Assembly (NCBI GenBank): GCA_021399435.1
Contig: JAJTUP010000030.1
Span: 744,001-808,000, forward strand
Origin: Diaporthe sp. PMI_573
Lineage: Eukaryota; Ascomycota; Sordariomycetes; Diaporthales; Diaporthaceae
Length of the DNA stretch: 64,000 nucleotides
Reading direction: 5' to 3'
In this document: positions 1-11,366 of the stretch, one piece after another
Layout: each line of letters opens with the position of its first letter
Numbering within the stretch: position 1 is the stretch's first letter
Translations under genes and position numbers: made by a program
The notes under the pieces: model-generated
The model's input: the letters and a program-made list of their open reading frames with translations, nothing else
The model's database searches: none
What the model was told of the DNA's origin: nothing

Positions 1-975
1 AAGATCCATAAATGGGAGGCCAGTTGGGGGGTTCAGGACGGTGTCGAGATCCTGAATGCTGAAGAGGCAGGCCACCATGAAGATAAACCCTGTAACAGCT
101 CCGAGAACGACTGAAAGCCATATGACGCGCGGGATGTTCTTGCGGGGGGCGGGAATCTCCTCTGCAAGATGTACAGCCGAGTCAAAGGCAGTGAGGCCGT
201 ACGCAGCCTGTACCAAGCCGGTGAACCAGGCAACGCCATCTCCCCAGCCCGTCTGGTTGATCCACCGCCCAAAGACAAACGACGCGGGCTGGAAATCCAG
301 GTCTTGTCTTACGCCGACTGATATGAGTAGCGCCAGGCAAAAGACAAAAAAGAGCCCAATAAAACAGACGCCCACAAAGTTGTTGAACGCTGGCAGGATA
401 AAGTCTCGACGGCAAGCCACCAGGTTGACCACGGTCACCACCAGGGTGATGCCAAGATAAAGCAAGAAGTTGACCCAACCGACACCAGCCGTGGCCCAGT
501 CTTGAACAAAGAGAACCTTCATGCTCAGGATAAAGTTCGTCATAAACGCAAGCTGAGAGGCTGACAGCGTCCACCAGCCAAATGTGTTGATCCAGGCGCA
601 GAGGTAGGACGCGAATCGACCAACCGCGCCAGGGCATAGCCGGTACACCCAGTACGCCTGCCCCAGGGCCGTGGGCATACTGCTGCAGAGTTCTCCCAGA
701 GAGACAGCCACACAAATATTGCAGACCATCACAAGTACGAGGCCCCAAAGGATCGAGATGGGCCCGCCGCTCGTCAGCCCGCTCGAGAGCCCTTGTGCGA
801 ACGTTGACCAGGTGCCTAGTACGGATATGGCCAGGAAGAGCATGCTCGTCGTGCTGAACTTTCGCGAGAGGGCCTCCTCGTGGCCGAGATATGTGAGCTC
901 TCGCGCATCCTGAATGGCTTGGTCGCTGGCCTCAACATGATCTGAAGGTACGTTCGATTCCGTGTCTTCCGCCAT
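1..975 (-). CDS. APC-superfamily amino acid/GABA/choline-type permease, C-terminus outside window
   Basis: The minus strand reads without interruption for 325 codons from the ATG at 975 to the window edge, so the C-terminal part is missing. The N-terminus is hydrophilic (start MAEDTESNVPSD), then SRKFSTTSMLFLAISVLGTW opens the first membrane segment. Further hydrophobic helices follow, with the GELCSSMPTALGQAYWVY stretch and the AEEIPAPRKNIPRVI loop that are typical of fungal GABA/choline/amino-acid permeases of the APC superfamily. Family members are about 500-540 residues with 12 helices; roughly 7-8 helices are visible here. Such proteins are plasma-membrane proton symporters for amino acids, GABA or choline. 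The exact substrate cannot be read. It is divergent from the aldehyde dehydrogenase at 2075 across a 1.1-kb shared upstream region. No intron is needed in the visible part. Confidence 0.88.
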   Translation of the reverse strand, partial: MAEDTESNVPSDHVEASDQAIQDARELTYLGHEEALSRKFSTTSMLFLAISVLGTWSTFAQGLSSGLTSGGPISILWGLVLVMVCNICVAVSLGELCSSMPTALGQAYWVYRLCPGAVGRFASYLCAWINTFGWWTLSASQLAFMTNFILSMKVLFVQDWATAGVGWVNFLLYLGITLVVTVVNLVACRRDFILPAFNNFVGVCFIGLFFVFCLALLISVGVRQDLDFQPASFVFGRWINQTGWGDGVAWFTGLVQAAYGLTAFDSAVHLAEEIPAPRKNIPRVIWLSVVLGAVTGFIFMVACLFSIQDLDTVLNPPTGLPFMDL

Positions 976-2074
976 CGATTTTGTTTTGATTTGGGTGGGT
1001 AGTCGAGATAGGGATTCGGCTTTTCCTGTGGATGAATATTCGATCCAGTCTCCTGCAAACGAAAACGCAGGGCCTCATGTCCAGTCTTTGTCAAGAGGTT
1101 GGCTTCCAGAGGCTTTGCCGAACTATATAGCAAAATACACTAGAAAGTCGCCTAGGTTGTGTTCGACGAGCTTGACAGAAGTGAATGCTGGTGAGTAACT
1201 CTTCTCTAATTAGCTAACGACCCAATTGAAAGATACGTCTTTTTCGTCCGAGCAACCCTGCCTTGTCTATCTCCAAGTTCGGATCACTATCAGCCACGAC
1301 TCATTGATTGAAATTACGGCATTGGTGGCTGACGCTGGCACACCTCCGATCGCAGATAGTGTCGCGATAAATTTCATTACGTACGAGTGGGTGTGATTGA
1401 AAGATCCGAATCGCGGGGTAGAGCCCACAGTCCCAGCTTACACAGATCGTCCAGGATCGAGTGCCCACCAATCTGGATTTGGCCCAATTTCTTTCCCCTT
1501 TCAGCTCCTGAGACTTGTAACAGCGGGAAACGTGGAAACGAACCGGCACGATCCCAGTCTAGTTCCGGTGAGTCAGGGGCGACGTCGGGCGGGTGGAGTC
1601 GCCGAGGTGCCAATCGACGAGTCAGAGCAGCTTCTCATGCATCATGGGCGAGGACGACACCAGCTTGGTCGATTTTCTTTCCTTTTTTGGTAGTGCCGAA
1701 GCTGCCTCGTGATGCCTTCGATCTGCCATACAGTTCAAGTTGATTCCAGGCTAGGGGCTAAGGATCGGCTCCAAGGTTTTGATCTAACAACAATTGCCCT
1801 TATTAGTGATGGATGAGAGGGAATTAGGCAATCGTTTGGTCCATTCCGTTTACAGCTGAGCTTAGTTCAAGGGTATCGGGAACGAGGACCCCGAGAACCG
1901 TAGTGTAGGTTATCGAGAACCCAGAGATTGTACTTGATAATGGAGGGATACACTGGTTCTCTTATCTCCGCTACAGGATATTTCGTTTCTTCAACAACAT
2001 ATGTTCGTTTAATTTGTTCTACCTAAGTGAATAAACTACTTCCCCCGTCACCACACTGTCAAGCATTCCTCCCA
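976..2074. other. Intergenic, shared upstream region of permease and aldehyde dehydrogenase
   Basis: This 1.1-kb spacer separates two divergent genes. Open frames of 80-120 codons exist on both strands, but they overlap each other, lack family features and have no plausible splice partners, so I treat them as chance. It probably carries both promoters. I saw no convincing named regulatory motif, and the stretch after about 1980 upstream of the ATG at 2075 is pyrimidine-rich, as is common for fungal core promoters. Confidence 0.5.
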
Positions 2075-3749
2075 ATGGCCTCAGTTGAGCTCACTGCGCC
2101 TAATGGGCGAACGTATCTCCAGCCAACAGGGCTGTTCATCAATAACGAATGGGTCCAGTCATCAGATGGAGGCAAAATAGCCAGCGTCAACCCCACGTAA
2201 GACATAAGACTCTCCCTCGAACGCACGGAGTCCGCTGCTGACACACTGCTGGGACAGCAACGGGCAAGAAGTGGTCTCAGTCGAAGCGGCTACAAGCCAC
2301 GATGTCGACAAGGCTGTACGAGCAGCAAGGGCAGCCTTGAACCACACGAGCTGGCGAGACCTGCCCGCGACGGACCGTGGCAAGCTCATGGGCCGCCTCG
2401 CTGAGCTTATGGAGCAGCACCGAGAGACATTGGCCACGATCGAGACCTGGGATAACGGCAAGCCGTACTCGGTATCGCTCAACGAAGATCTCACGGAGGC
2501 CATTGAGACGTTGAGATACTATGCTGGCTTTGCAGATAAGGTGTTTGGCCAGGTGATTGAGACAACCCCCGACAAGTTTGCCTACACCATTCGTGAACCG
2601 GTCGGAGTGTGCGGCCAGATCATCCCGTTAGTCTCCTTCTCCTTCGGCGCCATGTCCGCCAGTTTTCAACTCTCTCCTTCCAAAGAAAGGCAAAGGGTGA
2701 TAGCAATTAAACGCCAATACTGATGAATATCAAACAGATGGAACTACCCTTTGGCAATGGCGGCGTGGAAGCTTGGCCCAGCTTTGGCATGCGGTAACAC
2801 GGTAGTACTCAAACCGGCAGAGCAGACCCCGCTATCCATTCTGTATGTTGCAAATCTCGTGGCGGAAGCCGGCTTCCCACCTGGAGTTGTGAACTTTGTC
2901 AATGGCCTCGGGGCCGTTGCAGGTGCAGCTCTGGCCTCCCACCCGGACGTCGACAAGATCGCATTCACTGGCTCTACAAGCACGGCAAGACATATTATGA
3001 AAATGGCGAGCCACAATCTGAAGAATATCACACTTGAGTCAGGTGGGAAGAGCCCGTTGATCGTATTTGAGGATGCCGATCTGGACCTGGCAGTCTACTG
3101 GGCTCACGCAGGCATCATGTCAAACCAAGGCCAGATTTGCACCGCGACCTCGAGGATCCTGGTTCAGGATGCTGTGTACGATAAGTTCCTGGCCAAGTTC
3201 CGAGAACAGGTGATGAACATCTCCAAAGTCGGCGATCCCTTCGACGAGGCTACATTCCAAGGCCCTCAGGTCTCAAAGGCCCAGCTCGACAAGATCCTGG
3301 CCTACGTCGAGATCGGGAAGCAAGAAGGCGCCAAGCTTGAGCTCGGGGGCCAGCCTTTCCCTTCCGACGGCAGCGGCTACTTTGTCGAACCCACCGTCTT
3401 CACCAGCGTTTCTCCGCAGATGAGGATATTTCAGGAGGAAGTGTTCGGCCCCTTTGTTGTCATTTGCCGCTTTGGGACTCAGGAGGACGCCATAGCCCTG
3501 GCCAACGACACTCAGTACGGCCTGGGAAGCGCACTTTTCACCACAAACCTGACCCGGGCACATACTGTAGCCAAGAAGATACAGGCTGGCATGGTCTGGA
3601 TAAATTCAAGCAACGATAGTGACTGGCGGATTCCCTTTGGTGGAGTGAAACAAAGCGGCATTGGCAGAGAATTGGGTGAGGCGGGCCTTGCTGCCTACTC
3701 AAACATCAAAGCTATTCATGTAAATCTTGCTACACCATCAAAGCTATAG
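2075..3749 (+). CDS. NAD(P)-dependent aldehyde dehydrogenase, three exons
   Basis: Exons 2075-2196, 2258-2626 and 2738-3749 (introns GT..AG of 61 and 111 nt) join to 1503 nt, giving 500 residues, the usual length of the ALDH superfamily. The second splice restores the conserved GQIIPWNYP motif. The catalytic cysteine lies in GQICTATSR (about residue 298), the general-base glutamate in LESGGKSP (about 264), and the cofactor-binding FTGST motif is present (about 240). The C-terminus has the usual PFGGVKQSGIGRELGE. It oxidises an aldehyde to the acid with NAD(P)+, most likely in the cytosol since no targeting peptide is seen. The start is the first ATG giving the usual short N-terminus before the FINNEWV strand. 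The divergent permease neighbour suggests, but does not prove, a shared substrate route such as choline/betaine aldehyde or an amino-aldehyde. Confidence 0.95.
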
Positions 3750-4307
3750 ATACCTAGGTCCTTGTTGAATCTTCTACCTTGGATAAGCTCTTGGTTCCGC
3801 TCTTGTTATATCATCCTCAATCCCGCAGATGCCTTAACAGTTGAGAAAGAAACATGTGTAAAAGAAATCCCGCGTTAGATTCTGATTGTGTATGATGTCG
3901 ATGAAAGGACTTGAGTTAATCCAATTGCATTTGTTTCGAGATCGAGGACAAAAAATAGCAAAAAGCAACAACAGCCCACGCGATAGGTCCGGCATGATCT
4001 GGGAGAGACGCTGCATTAGCCCTTCATGGGTACAGCGGAGCGCGTCGACGAGGGTGGGCAAAATGACGGAGACAGAGTGGGAGACTATGTAATCAGAGAT
4101 TTGTGATCACGCATCGATAGTAGATAGACGGGAGAGTTAAAGGAATGTAGGGTAGTTGGATTAAGTACGGTAAAGACTGTAATTCTAAAGCAACGCATTG
4201 TTTTGGCCCCCCCCATCGCGGCATCCTCCAACGACTGAGCAATAGCCATTGCTCCACACTGCAACAACAGTTTCAAATTTTGACAATTATGGTCCTGGTG
4301 CCATCTC
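3750..4307. other. Convergent intergenic region
   Basis: A spacer of 558 nt lies between the 3' ends of the aldehyde dehydrogenase and the ENA-type ATPase. It should hold both polyadenylation regions. A C-run is present at 4207-4213. No gene-like reading frame is supported. Confidence 0.5.
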
Positions 4308-7300
4308 TCAGTTGGCTTCATCAGCCGTCCTCTCGTCGGTAGTCGCATCTTTAGAGAGACTTCCACTGAAGTACTGTCCAAAGACTCGATCTTCAATATC
4401 CGTTTGCTTCCAGGACTTGCCCAGACGTTTGCTGTCCAGTCTGCGGAAATACACTCGTTTACCGAACTTCCAAGTCTCAACTCCAGCGAAGAATAGACCG
4501 GCGGCAATGAAGACGATCGCCCATTCCCAGCTGATTGGTTTATGCTTGAAGACGAAAGTGTTTAGGGTAGGGATATAAATCAAGGGGAACAAGGTAACGA
4601 AGCCGAACATGATGGCCCAGAAGAGGAACTGGTTCCTCCAGACGTCTAGCATCCACTGCGTGAAATAGCGCTTCGACCCAGGCTGCATACGGAAGAATGA
4701 TCGTCTAGTGTCGATCATTTCCCAGGCAAGGAACAGAGCGAACCATGTTAAACAGGCAAACGTAGTCGCTCTCGCGCGGAAGACCAGGTCGCACGACTCA
4801 GAGTACCTTTCGTTACACTGTTCGCCAAGTTCACCGTTGCCAAATCCGTATACCACGAGTACGAAACTCGCCAGGCATAGGAGAGTAATCCAGAGTCCGT
4901 AGACCACCATGTCGACGAGGAACTCGGAGGTGAAGATACCTGCTTTCAGCGAGCGCGGAGGCCGCTGGAGAATATCCGGGACCGCGCGTTCAAACCCCAG
5001 ACCCATGTCAGGCAGACCAGATGTTGCCATGATGATCCAGACAACCTGAACAGGGGCAAGGGGGAAAACAGAGAGTCCTGTCCTGTCCTTGAAAGCGAGA
5101 CCGACAAGGAGAGTACCCGCCTGCGCAACGTTTTCGGCCAGAACATGTAGCACGAACTTTTGGATATTATCGAAGATGCGACGTCCTTCCTCGATAGCTG
5201 CCAGGATAGACGCGAAGTTATCGTCAGAAAGCACAATATCGGAAGCATCCTGAAACTAGTTAGCAGAGTTCTCAAGAGTGTGACCCTCTCAGCATGAAGG
5301 GATCTGTACCTTGGCAACATCAGAACCAGCAAGACCCATTGCAATACCGACATCAGCACGGCGAAGAGAAGGAGAATCGTTGACACCGTCACCGGTCTAT
5401 GAGGAGCAGGGAAAGTTAGTCATATCGAGGGATAGGCATGGCATATCCGGAGGAGGCCTACCATTGCACAAAACCGTCCGCGGCGGTGAAGAGCCTCAAT
5501 CATGCGAACCTTCGTGCTAGGAGCACATCTTGCAATAACCAGAGGCAACACAGGGAGTGCATCCACATAGTCGTCGCTGAGGGCGTCGAACTGCATTGCA
5601 GTCATCACCATCGACTTCGCAACGTCTCCTGCGATGAGATGCATCTTAGAAGGTAGAATCCCAACTTCAATTGCGATGGCTTTAGCGGTCTCGGGATGGT
5701 CACCGGTCAACATGTGGACCTGAATACCAGCCGCGTGGCATTGTCTGACAGCAGGAGCAGATTCAGGACGGGGCGGGTCATAAAGTCCGACGAGGCCGCG
5801 GAAGACAAGATCACACTCAATGGAGGATCTGTCGACCCCTGTCTCGTCGTCCACCTTGACCTCGCCGGCCATTGGCTTGCTGGCGAGAGCAAGGACACGA
5901 AGACCGAGACTGGCCAAAGCTTGCATGTTTTTCAGGATCTCGGCGCGAAAGTCTTTGATATCGACAAGTTTGCCAGAAGTACTAGGGGTGTAGGTTGTGC
6001 AGCTATCAATGACCCGCTCGACAGCGCCTTTGGTGAAGGCTTGGTGAGAGCCGTTTTTGTTTTTCATCACTACTGACATGCGCTTGACGTCCGAATCGAA
6101 AGGCAGCTCGGCGACATCCATCCACTCAGAATTCTCATCACCGGTCAGGGCGACACGGTTCCAACCAAAGCGACTAGCCAGAACCTGGATGGCGATCTCG
6201 GTAGGGTCACCACGGGTCTCCCATTCGCCTTCGTTGTTCTTGTTGACGGTGGCAAGGTTGGCTAGGCAGGCGACATTCAGGAACTCCGACAGACAAGAGC
6301 CAGCATCAAGTGCAGACTCGTATTCGTCGGCTTTGATTATGGAGCCACAAGCTTTCCCACCGTTCTTCAGGTTGATAGCACGCGGTGCCGACGAGTGGAA
6401 GCGAACATCTCCGGCAGTGGGATCGAATGGCGAGGTAGAGTTTTCGACAGTGAAAGTACCCTTCGAAGGTATCCAGGCGCCTCTCGCGACCATTTTCCCC
6501 TGGGTGAGAGTGCCAGTCTTGTCGGAGCAAATGTCTGTAACTGCGCCCAAAGCCTCAAGAGACTTCAAGTTACGGACGACAACATTTCTCTTGACCATTC
6601 GCTTTGTACCAGCGGCCATGGTGATCGTCAGGACAACTACCAAGCTAGCTGGGATCATTGACAGACCGGTAGCCACAGCGTAGATGATAACATCCTGGGT
6701 GGCGGTAAACTCGTTGGCACCCAAAACGATGATGGCACAGATGACAGCAATGAAGAAAAGCAGAACAGCAAGGTTTGACAGCTTTCTCTGGAGCGGTGTT
6801 CCGACGTTGAGACCTAGAAAGAGGCCAATCGCATCGGTGACGGACAAGAAGTAGGCCTCGAGATAGCGATGGGGCTTGGCGTGCGCGTTGGGATCCTCGC
6901 GGGTTTTCTTGGGCTCACGGATTTTGGTTTCCTTTTGCCGGAGCTGAGCAGCGATGGCTCCAATCTCGGTGTATGCCCCAGTAGAAAAAACGATGCCCTT
7001 GGCCCGACCCTTGGTAACGTTGGATGAGCTGTAAGCCACGTTCAGACGATCGCCGGGGCCAGTTGCCACCTCAAAGGTAACATCTTCCTTCTTGCGGACA
7101 GGAAGAGATTCACCCGTCAGAAGCGCCTCGTCGGTCTCAAAATTGACGGCCTCGAAGACGCTGTTGGTGACCTGTCAGCAAACGTATCAATATTCAAGCA
7201 TGCGTCCGGACTTACCGAACATCAGCCGGGATGGTATCGCCGGTCTTGAGCTCAACGAGGTCTCCCGGAACCAAATCGGAAGAAGCCACTGTTTGAGACA

Positions 7301-7739
7301 GTCCGTCACGTATGACACTGGCGGTGGGAGAGCTCAGTGACCGAAGAGAATCCATGGTCTTCTCGGCGGAATACTCCTGGAAGAAACCAACAACGATGTT
7401 GAGGAGGATGACGCCGGCAACGACGCCGCCCTCAATCCAAGACTTGATGCCGAAACTAACGGCCATGGCCAGAATGAGGACGAGAGTCATGGCATTGGCA
7501 ACCTGTGAGATGAGAATGCGTAGAGGGGAAACCTTCTGGGCCTCCCCAAGGTCGTTCTTACCGTACTCCGCGAGTCGTCTGTGCGCTTCATCGTTGGAAA
7601 GGCCGTTGGATGGATCCGCTCTCAGTTCGTCGACCACTTCAGCCAAGGTGAGACAATGAGCGGGCTGTGTCATTGGGCGGTTGGACTGCCCGCTGACGTG
7701 CCCCTCAGAGTCAAACTGCTTGGCCTTCTCGGAACCCAT
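4308..7739 (-). CDS. ENA-type P-type cation ATPase (Na+/K+ efflux pump)
   Basis: Four exons on the minus strand, 7739-7216, 7160-5462, 5396-5310 and 5249-4308, total 3252 nt and encode 1083 residues, as expected for fungal ENA (P-type IID) pumps. All introns are GT..AG (55, 65, 60 nt) and every junction restores a family motif. The N-terminal cation-ATPase domain is followed by the actuator TGES (about 190-193), the phosphorylation site [10 protein letters not shown] (aspartate about 388), the nucleotide-binding [19 protein letters not shown] and the hinge [11 protein letters not shown], which is assembled by the third splice. About ten hydrophobic helices are visible. These pumps use ATP to export sodium or potassium at the plasma membrane and are commonly induced by salt and alkaline pH. 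No lesion was seen. Subtype (sodium versus broader alkali cation) is inferred from overall resemblance. Confidence 0.95.
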
Positions 7740-8927
7740 GGCAAGATTGAGAACAAACCTTTGACTTACGAGGCGGCCTCGGGAATCTCGGGGACAGTGG
7801 TTGGAGCTGGTGGTTAATCGCTATACAGTTGGTGAAAAGTCCTTGATGTCGGTCTTCTCAATCTATCTGGGGGTAGTGGTGAGCTGTCGCATGTAGGCGG
7901 AAGCACAGACGACAACGCGGAGCAGGTCCTGAACGGTAGCAAACTCCATCAAGTTGGCAGGTGCAGTTCGATTGCTAGACGGGGGCCTCTGCGGCAGGTG
8001 TGCGAAGGATGGGATTGGGGAGGAACGTAGTAGGACCTCAGCTATAAGGATGATTGAAGATGAACAAGACCGATGGTTTGAGGTAACTATCGAGGATGAG
8101 AACACTAATCAGTGGGTGTTAACGATGTTGAACAAAGGGGTTTTCGTTGCGGTCTGGAATGGGACTTGGGTCTGCTTATGTACCTACTACCCACGCAGAG
8201 CCGCCAAGGTCACCAAGAATTGGTGCAGAATTTTGGACCTGTGAGGTCACCGGATCGCCTTAACTCCGTACATGTTCTAGAATAAGTGGGTCATGGCGGT
8301 GGCAAGACACCGTACTGCGAAGAACACCCTCGAACTATCCCAATCGTACAGCAGCCTTGGGGAGATGCTGAAAGCATCTTTGCCTAATTGAAATTCAGCC
8401 TGATAGCATAAGCTCACGTAAAGTTGTCGGGAGATTCCATCGTAGCAAGACCTCTGATTGTAGGCCAGGGAATCTTTACTGTGTACCACCTACGGAGTAC
8501 CAGGTAGAGCCAAGAAGCCGTGTTATCCGCCCAGATCCGTGCCAAGCCTGCGGCGATAACGGTGGGCTGCAGCTATGTCTTGGCAGAACTCCACCAGTGG
8601 CGGGGTTCTTCCTGGACGGATTGGCTGGGATGGCCTACCCAAGACGAATGGATGCTTATTTATTCAACGGCCACGAGAGACATCGTATATGCTTTTCAGC
8701 AAGAGAAAGTATCCAGAGTAGATCCATTTTCGTTCAAACCAACTTGAAGAGGAGCTTGTGGAGATTGACCACCCTACCCTCTATGAGGTCTTACACTATA
8801 TTATGATATATGTTCTACGGACAGTACTTATCACCATTAGCCATTATCGTCGTAGAGTTTTTTTTTTTTTTAGACAAATTGAGGTGAATGTCTGTAACGT
8901 CAGATAGATGCATGTTACTAGTTATTC
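7740..8927. other. Intergenic, ENA upstream region
   Basis: About 1.2 kb lies upstream of the ENA-type gene and downstream of the secreted-protein gene. A T-run is present near 8859-8872. Several 70-95 codon frames exist, but none has family features. Nothing else recognised. Confidence 0.45.
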
Positions 8928-10362
8928 CTAATCTTGCCATATTTCGTAAGTATATTGCTCCATCCTGCCCGTCCATGGCCACGTCATATCTGGTTGCCCA
9001 CCATCATTGATCGTGAGATTGGCATGCTGGAAGCCAATGATTAAGCTTTTCAGATGAGGGAGTATACCCAAGGTGATATTAGCTGCAAGTTCGGTTGCTT
9101 CCGCGCCTTCTTGTGTGACACTTCGCCCGTAGGCTTTGCCCTCCGGTCCGTCGTATGCGTTCCCGCACCAATGCCCTCCATCAAAGCCCAAGTCTAGGTC
9201 GTAGGATGACGGGAGTTGCAGGTTCTCCAAATTTTGAAACGGTGCGAGGAGGTGGAGGTATGTCTGATAGGTACAAGTCAGCAGTGGAAGAACTTGTAAT
9301 GCTTTGCGGAAGCATGCCGTATCACCTTTAATGTGTGTCCACGTGAACGTCTGAGGTACGCAATTCTGCTTTCAGCCGTGGCAGTCGATGCCCTGATTGC
9401 AGCCATTCCTTCCAGATTGCCGCCCATGCGCAAGCCCGTGATGTTTGGTGTCGCGCCAAGGATAGCTGCATAACCAGTGTCACTTAAAGTGAGAACAAAC
9501 AGCTCGAGAATGAGAATTCCATCTTACCCTCGATCAGATCCGTTGACCAGCCCTGGGAACTGGTCCAAAGGTGCCACTCCTGAAGATTTTTCAGACCCGT
9601 TGATGCTTTGATCAGTTCGAGGAGATAGGTCGTGCGAGAAGACGAAGGTCCGTTGTACCAGCTCCAGTGAGGGTCATGTCTACCCACATCAAGTACCTCC
9701 ACATTAGGACAACGTGAGACGAGGTAATCACTCCCGGCACCTGGCTTGAGATGCTTGACACTCGGAAGCATCAAGCCCTTCGCTACAAAAGCACGCTCAA
9801 ACTCCCGCGTTGCCTCGCTGCTGATACCCCAGTCGAGCCTCTCCAGATTGCTCATCTGTGCGAGGACATCTGCAAATAGCTCCGGAAGCCCGGGTGGTGG
9901 CATCGTGTCTCCCTCAGTCGGGGACGACCCATAGTAGTCGGTGAACACGTCGACGTGAAGATTCCGCGCGGCAGCCAGACTGGCCTTACAGGCGGACATT
10001 TCCCGTAGCCGGTCACGGACTTTGGACCAGGCTACTCGCCCGCGACTGACGCCATCTAGGCCTTTGTTGCTGTCGATGGAGATGTTGGTGAGCAGATCCG
10101 CTGGAAGCACGTGGCCAGTAGAGCCGGGTGTTGTCCAGAGGCTGGAGCCTGGGGAACAAAGTTCTTCAGCGACGTTTGGGTAGCGCGAGAGCCAGGCTTT
10201 ATTCCTTGCGAGCCAGGGATGTTTTGTGTCTAGAATGAATTGGGGGATTCGGGCGCCAAAAATGTTTTGGAGGAAACGCAGTGTGGTAGGGTAAGGACTC
10301 CAAGCAGATGAAACGCCCATAAGAAGGAGAAGAAATCCTGCGCAGAGGGAGATGCGTTTCAT
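8928..10362 (-). CDS. Secreted protein of unknown function, possible leucine-rich arrangement, splice model incomplete
   Basis: The ATG at 10362 begins a clear signal peptide (KRISLCAGFLLLLMGVSSAW). A first exon runs to 9528, then a good GT..AG intron (9527-9466) leads into ILGATPNITGLRMGGNLEGM. The 3' part from about 9365 to 8928 reads as CVPQTFTWTH, then LLAPFQNLENLQLP, and ends at a stop after TYEIWQD. Spaced leucine segments (NLERLDWG, NVEVLDVG, NLQEWHLW, LKSLIIGF) suggest a leucine-rich-repeat-like fold, similar to fungal F-box/LRR relatives but secreted. Between about 9365 and 9420 the frame changes and I find no GT donor to explain it. Either a non-canonical intron or a frameshift is present. 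Function is unknown. Confidence 0.6.
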
Positions 10363-10683
10363 GCTGTCGTTTTGCTAGCCGGTGGCGTCGAGATTTTCGT
10401 AATTCACAGAGCTTCAAGTGTAATTTCAACGCCTGAAAGGTAAATTTCCCTGGGGCTCTTATCATATATAGTCTAGTAAAATAAATTCATTGAGCCATGT
10501 TGTTCTTTTTTGTTGCTAAGGACAGGTGGACTCTGGGCACCTGGGATGAAATGGCTGCCTAAACCGCTGCAAAATTAACGCCACACAAATCTAGTTGAGC
10601 ATTTCATTGACCAATGAAAATTGATTATTACCACTATTTCGGGCCAATAAAACATTTCTTTTTTTTTAGGCATATAATGGCCA

Positions 10684-10907
10684 AGGAGGGTATCCTATAG
10701 GAGGGTGTCACATAGGAGGGTATTCTATAGAAGGGTATTATATAGGAGGGTATTATATAGGAGGGTGCCCCATAGGAGGGTATCCTATTAGGAGGGTGTC
10801 ACATAGGAGGGTGTTACATAGGAGCGTATTACATAGGAGGGTATCCCATAGGAGGGTGTCACATAGGAGGGTGTCATAGGCAGGTGTCCTATAGGAGGAT
10901 ATCCTAT
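10684..10907. repeat. Minisatellite, about 15 copies of a 15-bp unit
   Basis: The unit aggagggtatcctat and variants (gtgtcacat, gtattatat, gtgccccat in the second half) repeat about 15 times with almost constant 15-bp spacing. The first half of the unit is conserved and the second half varies. T-runs flank the array on both sides (before 10671 and 10908-10916). Some junctions form short inverted repeats of the type ATAGGA..TCCTAT. Confidence 0.95.
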
Positions 10908-11366
10908 TTTTTTTTAAAAAAAAGCCAAGCAGATGAGAAGTAGTTAGAATATCATACGCGAGTAAGTGTCAGAGATCACAAACAAACCAAGAGTCTGCGC
11001 AGCAGCATATGGGCAAGTCTCAGAGGGTACTCACCCATCGCAGGAAGTCAGCCATTGAGATACCCCCAGTTCCGTAGCTCGAGCAAAACCTTAAATCCCA
11101 CGCATGCAATTGCTCAACCGTGAGACCCTCAGCCTTAGCTTCGAATATCTGGCTCACAAACACCGTTGGCTGCCTGACCCGGGCTTTGGCCTACGGCTGG
11201 AGCTACGTAAGTTGGGTAATCTATTATGGACACCGTCGAGGGTCCTGAACACGAGGATGTAGGCAGGTTCTTGAACTTGATGTCTTTGGTCTAGTCTCGA
11301 ATGCTACCGACATGCTGTAGCGTACAATGTGCTGCCTTCGACCGCAAATGCCAAGGTAGCACGGCT
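10908..11366. other. Intergenic
   Basis: A T9/A8 tract follows the minisatellite directly. The remainder up to the 2EXR gene stop has no supported gene. Confidence 0.4.

Noticed and set aside
182..748. 188-codon minus-strand open frame
   Set aside because: It is an out-of-frame shadow of the permease; the true frame in the same region reads membrane helices continuously from 975.
10684..10907. Possible CRISPR array
   Set aside because: The unit is 15 bp with no unique spacers, in a eukaryotic sequence; it is a minisatellite.
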